From NCBI GenBank assembly GCA_016194825.1, contig JACQAR010000071.1, positions 1 through 10,116 on the forward strand: 10,116 bases of DNA. Reading direction: 5' to 3'. The DNA is from Chlamydiia bacterium. Lineage in GTDB: Bacteria; Chlamydiota; Chlamydiia; Chlamydiales; SM23-39. The notes below the pieces were generated by a model, which saw nothing but the letters and a program-made list of their open reading frames with translations, did no database searches and was not told the DNA's origin. Both the position numbers and the translations under genes were made by a program. Positions 4,964 through 10,116 of this stretch are shown here, piece by piece; positions within the stretch are counted from its first letter, which is position 1, and the number at the start of each line of letters is the position of its first letter.

Positions 4964-7069
4964 ATGCAAAAAGAAATCATCGAAGTTTCCATTGGAAACA
5001 AAACTCTCTCATTTGAAACCGGCAAAATCGCCCGCCAAGCAGGCGGCTCCGTCCTCGTCCGCTGCGGCGAATCGGTCGTCTTTGCCTCTGCCTGCTCCTC
5101 TGCAAAACCAGGAGAAGGGATCGATTTTTTACCGCTGCGGGTCGATTACCAAGAAAAATACTCCTCAGTCGGACGCACGGCCGGCGGCTTCATTAAGCGA
5201 GAAGGACGCCCCTCGGAGCGTGAGACGCTCGTGTGCCGCCTCATCGATCGCCCCTTGAGACCCATGTTTGAAGAGGGCTATTACAATGAAATACAAGTCC
5301 TCTCTTATGTCTTTTCCTACGATGGGATCCATTCCCCGGACGTGCTGGCGATCTGCGCCGCATCTGCTGCCCTTGCCATTTCTAATATTCCCCTCGTGAA
5401 ACCGATTGGAGCGGTCCGCGTCGGCATGATCGGCGAACAGCTCCTCATCAACCCTTCTGTCGAAGAGATGAAACAGTCTCGGCTCGATCTCATCGTGGCT
5501 GGAACCGAAGATGCTGTTTTGATGATCGAAGGATTTTGCGATTTTCTCACAGAAGATCAAGTCATCCATGCGATTGAGACAGCTCAAAAAGCCATCCGCA
5601 CAATCTGTCATGCGATTGCTGACTGGGCGAAAAAAATTGGCCAACCCAAAAAACGGGACCAACTCCGACGCACTCCCCAAGAAGTGACCCATTCCGTTCA
5701 CAACACTGCAGCGGCGCTCATTGAAGCAGCCCTATGCATCAGCGGCAAACAAGAAAGAGAAAAAACGCTCGCTGAGATCCAAGAAAAAGTCTACGCGACG
5801 CTGATCCCTGCTGAAGGAAATGCGCAGCTCAAAGTCGATGTCGCTATGGCCTACAAGAACCTACAGTCTTCCCTGATGCGCAAAATGGTTCTCGAGAAGA
5901 AGAAGAGGATCGACGGACGAGGACTCCAAGACATTCGCGCCATCGACATCGAGCAATCGATTTTGCCCCGCACCCACGGCAGCTCCCTGTTCACACGCGG
6001 CGAAACACAGGCCCTGGCTGTCTGTACGCTGGGAGGCGAGAGCAATGCCCAACGTTATGAAGATCTGCACGGCGAAGGGTTGCAGCGCTTCTATTTGCAG
6101 TATTCCTTTCCTCCTTTCTCGGTCGGTGAAGTGGGCCGAGTCGGCGCTCCTGGCAGGCGCGAAGTGGGGCACGGTAAACTGGCTGAGCGCGCTCTCAGCG
6201 CCATCTTGCCTAAGCAAGAGGCCTTCCCCTACGTCATCCGGATCGAGTCGAATATCATGGAATCGAACGGTTCTTCTTCTATGGCCTCAGTTTGCGGCGG
6301 CTGCTTAGCGCTGATGGATGCTGGCGTACCGATCAAGCGCCCTGTCTCTGGTATTGCGATGGGACTGGTCCTCGAGGGAGAGCAATTTGCCATTCTCTCG
6401 GACATCCTCGGAGCAGAAGATGCACTCGGAGACATGGATTTCAAAGTCACCGGAGATGAACAGGGCATCACCGCCTTCCAAATGGACATCAAGGTGGAAG
6501 GGATCACGCCTGCCATCATGCGAGCCGCTTTAGCGCAAGCCAAAGAAGGACGGAGCCATATTTTGCGCAAGATGCTCTCTGTCTGCCCCGAATCTCGTGC
6601 AGAAATGCCAGCCCACGCCCCCCGCATCGAAACTTTGCAGATCAAACCGAGCAAAATCGGCGTTGTCATCGGCCCGGGCGGCAAGCAGATCCGTGCGATC
6701 ATCGAAGAGACAGGCGTCCAGATCGACATCAACGACAGCGGCATCGTCAGCATTGCTTCGAACAATGCAGAGGCGATGGCGAGAGCTAAGCAGATTGTGA
6801 TCAACCTCACAGCAGAGGTAGAGATTGGCAAGATCTACAACGGAAGGATCGTGTCGATCGTCCCGTTTGGCTATTTTGTGGAAATTTTCGGCAAAGAGGG
6901 GCTCTGCCACATCTCGGAAATCTCCCAAAACCGCTTGCAAAACATCCATGACGCTCCTTTCCGTGAAGGCGACATGATTGAAGTGAAGGTATTGGATGTC
7001 AACGACCGAGGGCAAATCAAATTGAGCCACCGCGCCGTCTTAGAGCAAAGACAGGCCGTTTCTCGATAA
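4964..7069 (+). CDS. pnp: Polyribonucleotide nucleotidyltransferase (PNPase)
   Basis: PNPase degrades RNA 3' to 5' by phosphorolysis, releasing nucleoside diphosphates, and can add tails in reverse; it is a core part of RNA turnover and degradosomes. The product from ATG 4964 is 701 residues (family ~700). Order: RNase PH domain 1 (~1-140, containing FLPLRVDYQEKYSSVG), helical linker (~145-310), catalytic RNase PH domain 2 (~315-545) with D486 and D492 in EDALGDMDFK, numbered as in E. coli, then a KH domain with the GPGG loop at 570-573 and an S1 domain (~622-692, KIYNGRIVSIVPFGYFVEI). The ATG has AGGAA upstream; an in-frame TTG at 4931 lies inside the leader hairpin and adds 11 unconserved residues, so it is rejected. 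Probably followed in the same transcript by the AspRS gene, 8 bases away. Confidence 0.97.
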   Translation: MQKEIIEVSIGNKTLSFETGKIARQAGGSVLVRCGESVVFASACSSAKPGEGIDFLPLRVDYQEKYSSVGRTAGGFIKREGRPSERETLVCRLIDRPLRPMFEEGYYNEIQVLSYVFSYDGIHSPDVLAICAASAALAISNIPLVKPIGAVRVGMIGEQLLINPSVEEMKQSRLDLIVAGTEDAVLMIEGFCDFLTEDQVIHAIETAQKAIRTICHAIADWAKKIGQPKKRDQLRRTPQEVTHSVHNTAAALIEAALCISGKQEREKTLAEIQEKVYATLIPAEGNAQLKVDVAMAYKNLQSSLMRKMVLEKKKRIDGRGLQDIRAIDIEQSILPRTHGSSLFTRGETQALAVCTLGGESNAQRYEDLHGEGLQRFYLQYSFPPFSVGEVGRVGAPGRREVGHGKLAERALSAILPKQEAFPYVIRIESNIMESNGSSSMASVCGGCLALMDAGVPIKRPVSGIAMGLVLEGEQFAILSDILGAEDALGDMDFKVTGDEQGITAFQMDIKVEGITPAIMRAALAQAKEGRSHILRKMLSVCPESRAEMPAHAPRIETLQIKPSKIGVVIGPGGKQIRAIIEETGVQIDINDSGIVSIASNNAEAMARAKQIVINLTAEVEIGKIYNGRIVSIVPFGYFVEIFGKEGLCHISEISQNRLQNIHDAPFREGDMIEVKVLDVNDRGQIKLSHRAVLEQRQAVSR

Positions 7070-7077
7070 GGATCTGT

Positions 7078-8886
7078 ATGGAGCGAACACTAGCCCGAGA
7101 ACTGAGCAATCAGGTCGGTAAAGCTGTATACGTGCGGGGATTTCTCAATCAACTCCGCTTGCTTGGCAAAGTCGCTTTTCTCGTCCTCCGGGACCGAAGC
7201 GGCTTTCTGCAAATCGTCATCGAAAACAGCGACGAGATCCGCAAAGTGGCCCACCTCCAAATTGGCTCGGTCCTCTCCATAGAAGGGAAAGCAGTCGAAT
7301 CGAGAGAAGCCGCTCTGCGAGTTGAAATCATCGAGCCTAAAATTCTGGTGGAAAACCCGATCCGAGAAGTGCCTCCTCTCGAATACAACAAACCAGAGAT
7401 GCACAACGAGCTCGACTTCATCTTGGACCATCGGACCTTGGCCCTGCGCAATCGCAAAGAGCAAGCCGTCTTTCGCCTCCAAGCAGAGCTGGCCCATGCC
7501 TATCGCCTGTTCATGCATGATACGGTGCATGCGATCGAATATTTCTCTCCCAATATGCTGGGCGCCTCCTCAGAGGGCGGCGCGGAATTTTTCAATGTCG
7601 ATTACTTCGGACATACAGCGACCCTTGCACAGAGCAGTCAGCTCTATAAACAGATCATGGTAGGGGTCAATGAGCGGGTCTTTGCGCTCGCCCCCTTTTT
7701 CCGGGCAGAACCCTCGCAGACCTCTCGCCACATCTCAGAAGGAAAACAGTTTGAATTTGAAATGGGATTTTTCAAGCACTGGCACGAGATTCTCGACATC
7801 CAAGAAGCCTGCATCAAATTCATGGTCTCTTATTTGCAGCGCCATTGCAAAAGTGAGCTTGAGACACTTGGCCAGCCCCTCATTGCAGCGCCTGAACAGA
7901 TCCCCTTTCCCCGAATTCCCTTTGCACAAGCGCAGCAGATCTATTTCGAGCGCACCGGCATAGACGAGAGACAAGAAAACGATTTGAGTCCCGCTGCAGA
8001 GCGGCAGCTCTGCGCCTGGGCGCAGGAGAAATTTGGGACCGATCTGATCTTTATTACAGATTGGAAGACCTCAAAGCGCCCTTTCTATGCCTATCCTAAA
8101 GAAGAAGACCCACAGCTCACCAATACGTTTGATCTTCTCTGCGCCGGCACAGAAATTACCTCTGGCGGCCAGAGGCGCCACACCTATGAATCGATGCTTG
8201 AAGGGCTCAAACTCAAAGAGATGAATCCCGACCATTTTGAAGATTACTTGAGCATCTTCAAATATGGGATGCCTCCTCATGGAGGGTTTGGGATGGGCCT
8301 CGAGCGACTCACCATGACGCTGCTCAAACTGAAAAATATCCGAGAGGCCTCGCTCTTCCCTTCCGATCCCAAGAGAATTGCGGGAGTCAGACTCAAAGCT
8401 CATACTTTTTTTGGTGGAGAGAACATCCGCAATGAAATCATCCGCCTTTGTCGAGAAAAGGAGTTTGAAATCCGCCACCTCGTCCATGAAGCGACTCCCA
8501 CCTCCGAAGATTCGGCGCGCGTCCGCAACCTGCCGATGGAATTGGGAGTCAAATCGCTCATTTTACGTGGCAAAAGCAGCAAAAAAAACTACCAGTTCAA
8601 TATCCCAGGCCACCGCAAACTCGATGTGAAAGCAGCCGCTGAGCTGGTGGGAGAAAAATGTGAATTTGAAAGTCCTGAGATCATCCTCGAGCGCTTTGGA
8701 CTCATCGTCGGAGGAGTGCCCCCCTTTGGCAATCTGCTCAATTTGGACAACTATTTTGATCTAGAGATCCAGCAAAACGAAATGGCCGCCTTCAATTGCG
8801 GCCTCCCTACGGAATCGATCGAAATGCGGAGCAAAGACCTTCTCGCCATCACCGACCCGAAGTTTGCTAAATTCACAAAGCCTTGA
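7078..8886 (+). CDS. aspS: Archaeal-type aspartyl-tRNA synthetase fused to a C-terminal YbaK tRNA-editing domain
   Basis: Class IIb synthetase charging tRNA-Asp, or both tRNA-Asp and tRNA-Asn, with aspartate. Residues ~15-105 are the anticodon-binding OB fold (F34, Q45). The catalytic core has EGG (166-168) in the flipping loop, QSSQLYKQ (185-192), motif 2 FRAEPSQTSRHISE (R209, R217, H218, E221), TSGGQR with R366 as the expected aspartate-binding arginine, and motif 3 GMPPHGGFGMGLERL with R410. This is the archaeal/eukaryotic form (~440 residues, no GAD insertion). Residues ~449-602 are an added YbaK/EbsC-like domain: VKSLIL with K492 at the catalytic lysine position, GLIVGGVPPFG (541-551), and LPTESIEMRSKDLL near the end. 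YbaK domains deacylate mischarged tRNAs such as Cys-tRNA-Pro. Editing in cis is inferred. AAGGAT at the pnp stop serves as ribosome-binding site. Chlamydiae normally have a bacterial-type aspS, so this may be a second, acquired enzyme. Confidence 0.9.
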   Translation: MERTLARELSNQVGKAVYVRGFLNQLRLLGKVAFLVLRDRSGFLQIVIENSDEIRKVAHLQIGSVLSIEGKAVESREAALRVEIIEPKILVENPIREVPPLEYNKPEMHNELDFILDHRTLALRNRKEQAVFRLQAELAHAYRLFMHDTVHAIEYFSPNMLGASSEGGAEFFNVDYFGHTATLAQSSQLYKQIMVGVNERVFALAPFFRAEPSQTSRHISEGKQFEFEMGFFKHWHEILDIQEACIKFMVSYLQRHCKSELETLGQPLIAAPEQIPFPRIPFAQAQQIYFERTGIDERQENDLSPAAERQLCAWAQEKFGTDLIFITDWKTSKRPFYAYPKEEDPQLTNTFDLLCAGTEITSGGQRRHTYESMLEGLKLKEMNPDHFEDYLSIFKYGMPPHGGFGMGLERLTMTLLKLKNIREASLFPSDPKRIAGVRLKAHTFFGGENIRNEIIRLCREKEFEIRHLVHEATPTSEDSARVRNLPMELGVKSLILRGKSSKKNYQFNIPGHRKLDVKAAAELVGEKCEFESPEIILERFGLIVGGVPPFGNLLNLDNYFDLEIQQNEMAAFNCGLPTESIEMRSKDLLAITDPKFAKFTKP

Positions 8887-8888
8887 TA

Positions 8889-9941
8889 TCAGAATTTTTG
8901 ATCTGCTAGAGCCTTTACAAAAGCTTTTCCTTTTAGAATGGCATCTAACGCCTGACCAAATCGTTGGAAGCGCGGAATGACCTTCTCCCACTGAGTGGCA
9001 GATACTTGGTCTTGGGGTATCTGGACGATACGATGGATGAGATCCGGCTGAAAATCGTGTATAGCAGGTGTTAGGTTGTACTTTCGAATTTGCTCTTGAA
9101 GACCTTCAACACTCAGTGTTACTTGACATACCATCTCAACCTTGCGTGCTATCTCTTTTGGAGTATTATCTTGTAGCTGATAGTCTAATTGCGCTTGCGT
9201 TGCCAGCCCCCCCATGAGCGGATCATAAGGGCGATTGAATTCATCCACAAACATCTGCTGGGTTTGTCGTTCTGTATAGCCCTCTGCAGGAGTGCCGAGC
9301 CCAACGAATTTTCCATCTCCTACGGCCACAGTATTCAAGTTTGCATAGTCACGCAAGGGGTGTTTAGTCCGGTACGGAGGAGTGTTCCGATGTCCTACTA
9401 ATGCTCCCCGACAAATCTGAGGTATAGGCTCCAAAAACGGATTCAATGCATCGAAGTCATTATCTAAAACCAGTCTGTCTTTAAAAATAGCGTTGTATTT
9501 TTCTGCACCAATGACGTTGCGAAGAGCCGCATGTTTTGCTAGAGCACATGCCATACCGCAATCGATGACTGTTGGACCTTGGATCGCTGCATCAATCGCT
9601 GCGCTCGGCAATACATCGGGCTTTACAACCCAAGAGGCGACCTTATCTGCCCTCAGTTTGGTAAAAGAAGTTGAAGATAGATATCCCGTAAAGAGTATAG
9701 ACCGGAATCTCCCGAATTTACCTTCATCATCAAGAACCAGTCGCTTCTGTTCCAGATAATCGGTTGCATACCACACGCCTCCCTGCAGAAGCTTGGCTCT
9801 TTCTACAGAAGTTAAAGCTGGATTTGCACAAGCAGCAACCCTTGCTGCACTATCTTTTGCAATCTTCTGCATGGTTGCGACGGATTCATCGGCCAGGGCC
9901 GCAGCAATAGAATTGGTAGTAATAGCACTTACAGTAGTCAT
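8889..9941 (-). CDS. Hypothetical protein, possible Tgl-like (papain-fold transglutaminase) relative
   Basis: A 350-residue soluble protein from ATG 9941, with GGTGAC 4 bases upstream. The N-terminus is rich in Ser, Thr and Ala, as in many type III secreted proteins, but that is only suggestive. Residues ~108-240 resemble the Bacillus spore transglutaminase Tgl as I recall it: a PS.AI....GP segment, then IDCGMA with C128 where Tgl has its catalytic Cys116, AL..VIGAEKYNAIF, and later TVAVGDGKFVGLG in the place of NVILLGEDKYFAHGLG. The Tgl catalytic Glu187 and His200 positions appear to be N203 and V213 or a gap, so either other residues (H194?) serve or the enzyme is inactive. The C-terminal third is helical and unassigned. 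It converges on the AspRS gene with 2 bases between stops. The ORF is solid; the family call is tentative. Confidence 0.75.
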   Translation of the reverse strand: MTTVSAITTNSIAAALADESVATMQKIAKDSAARVAACANPALTSVERAKLLQGGVWYATDYLEQKRLVLDDEGKFGRFRSILFTGYLSSTSFTKLRADKVASWVVKPDVLPSAAIDAAIQGPTVIDCGMACALAKHAALRNVIGAEKYNAIFKDRLVLDNDFDALNPFLEPIPQICRGALVGHRNTPPYRTKHPLRDYANLNTVAVGDGKFVGLGTPAEGYTERQTQQMFVDEFNRPYDPLMGGLATQAQLDYQLQDNTPKEIARKVEMVCQVTLSVEGLQEQIRKYNLTPAIHDFQPDLIHRIVQIPQDQVSATQWEKVIPRFQRFGQALDAILKGKAFVKALADQKF

Positions 9942-10050
9942 TAGTCACCATTATTTTAAATTCCAGTAATCATGCCATACACACCAAAATAAATAAAGAT
10001 TTGTTTTTAAAAAATTATCTTTAACATCTTGAACCTATCCGAATAAAATT
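9942..10050. other. AT-rich upstream region with a small palindrome
   Basis: This is the leader and promoter region of the 8889-9941 gene. It contains an AT palindrome at 9995-10022: AAAGAT pairs with ATCTTT, with a 3-base mismatch and TTTTT/AAAAA inside. I see no promoter boxes good enough to call and no ORF. Confidence 0.4.
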
Positions 10051-10116
10051 TTTCGTCGCTTTTGGGGATTATTTTGGCCGATTTTCGACTTCAAAATTGG
10101 GGGGCTATATCGACCC
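10051..10116. repeat. Copy 2 of the dispersed palindromic repeat, cut by the window end
   Basis: From TTTCGTCG (10051-10058) onward the sequence follows the arm of the repeat at 2404-2605. Positions 10077-10114 are identical to 2472-2509, including the GGGGGG run and TATATCGAC of the loop. Outside the identical block it fits the reverse complement of the right arm of copy 1 better than its left arm (TTTCGTCG, ATTATTTTGGCCG). The other half of the palindrome should lie just beyond 10116. The left boundary is near 10050; the outer AGAGACC end seen in copy 1 is missing here. Confidence 0.85.

Noticed and set aside
5165..5701. 178-codon open frame on the minus strand inside pnp
   Set aside because: Antisense to the strongly conserved first half of PNPase; the composition is what the opposite strand of a pnp frame would give, and there is no ribosome-binding site or family resemblance.
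6229..6831. 200-codon open frame on the minus strand inside pnp
   Set aside because: Antisense to the catalytic and KH domains; a low-complexity, Ser/Ile/Pro-rich product typical of a shadow frame.
9995..10022. AT palindrome as an intrinsic terminator
   Set aside because: All-AT stem with a central 3-base mismatch, no GC clamp; likely chance structure in AT-rich DNA.

Overview
The window looks like chromosomal DNA from a member of the Chlamydiae, most likely an environmental (amoeba-associated) lineage rather than Chlamydia itself. The basis is gene content and order: rpmE(type B)-prfA-prmC on one side and tadA-rpsO-pnp on the other are arrangements I know from chlamydial genomes. The moderate GC content and the lineage-specific genes with eukaryote-interaction flavour fit this. 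I cannot name the species.

Left block (1-2348). A tightly packed minus-strand operon reads rpmE (ribosomal protein L31, zinc-free form), prfA (release factor RF1) and the first 20 codons of prmC (the methyltransferase that modifies the GGQ motif of release factors). Both junctions are GTGA overlaps. Divergent from it is a rhomboid-family membrane protein that keeps the serine but appears to lack the catalytic histidine.

Middle (2349-3265). A hairpin overlaps the rhomboid stop codon. It is followed by a ~200-bp palindromic repeat whose core recurs at the right edge of the window, then by an orphan gene for a one-segment membrane protein with its own promoter. In C. trachomatis the blocks on either side lie far apart, so this looks like a rearrangement junction.

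Right block (3266-8886). On the minus strand lie a small conserved-looking ORF and tadA (tRNA-A34 deaminase). In the sequence as given, tadA is fused to a ~150-residue unknown N-terminal domain, and the fusion may come from one extra A in an A5 run. Divergently, rpsO (S15), pnp (polynucleotide phosphorylase) and an archaeal-type aspartyl-tRNA synthetase run on the plus strand. A long hairpin precedes pnp, much like the RNase III-cleaved leader of E. coli pnp. The synthetase carries a C-terminal YbaK/tRNA-editing domain, which is the most unusual protein in the window. The block thus groups translation (S15, L31, RF1, TadA, AspRS) with RNA turnover (PNPase).

Right edge (8889-10116). A convergent minus-strand gene encodes a 350-residue protein that resembles the papain-like transglutaminase Tgl of Bacillus around its cysteine but not at the other catalytic positions. 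Upstream of it is AT-rich DNA and then a second copy of the palindromic repeat, cut by the window end.
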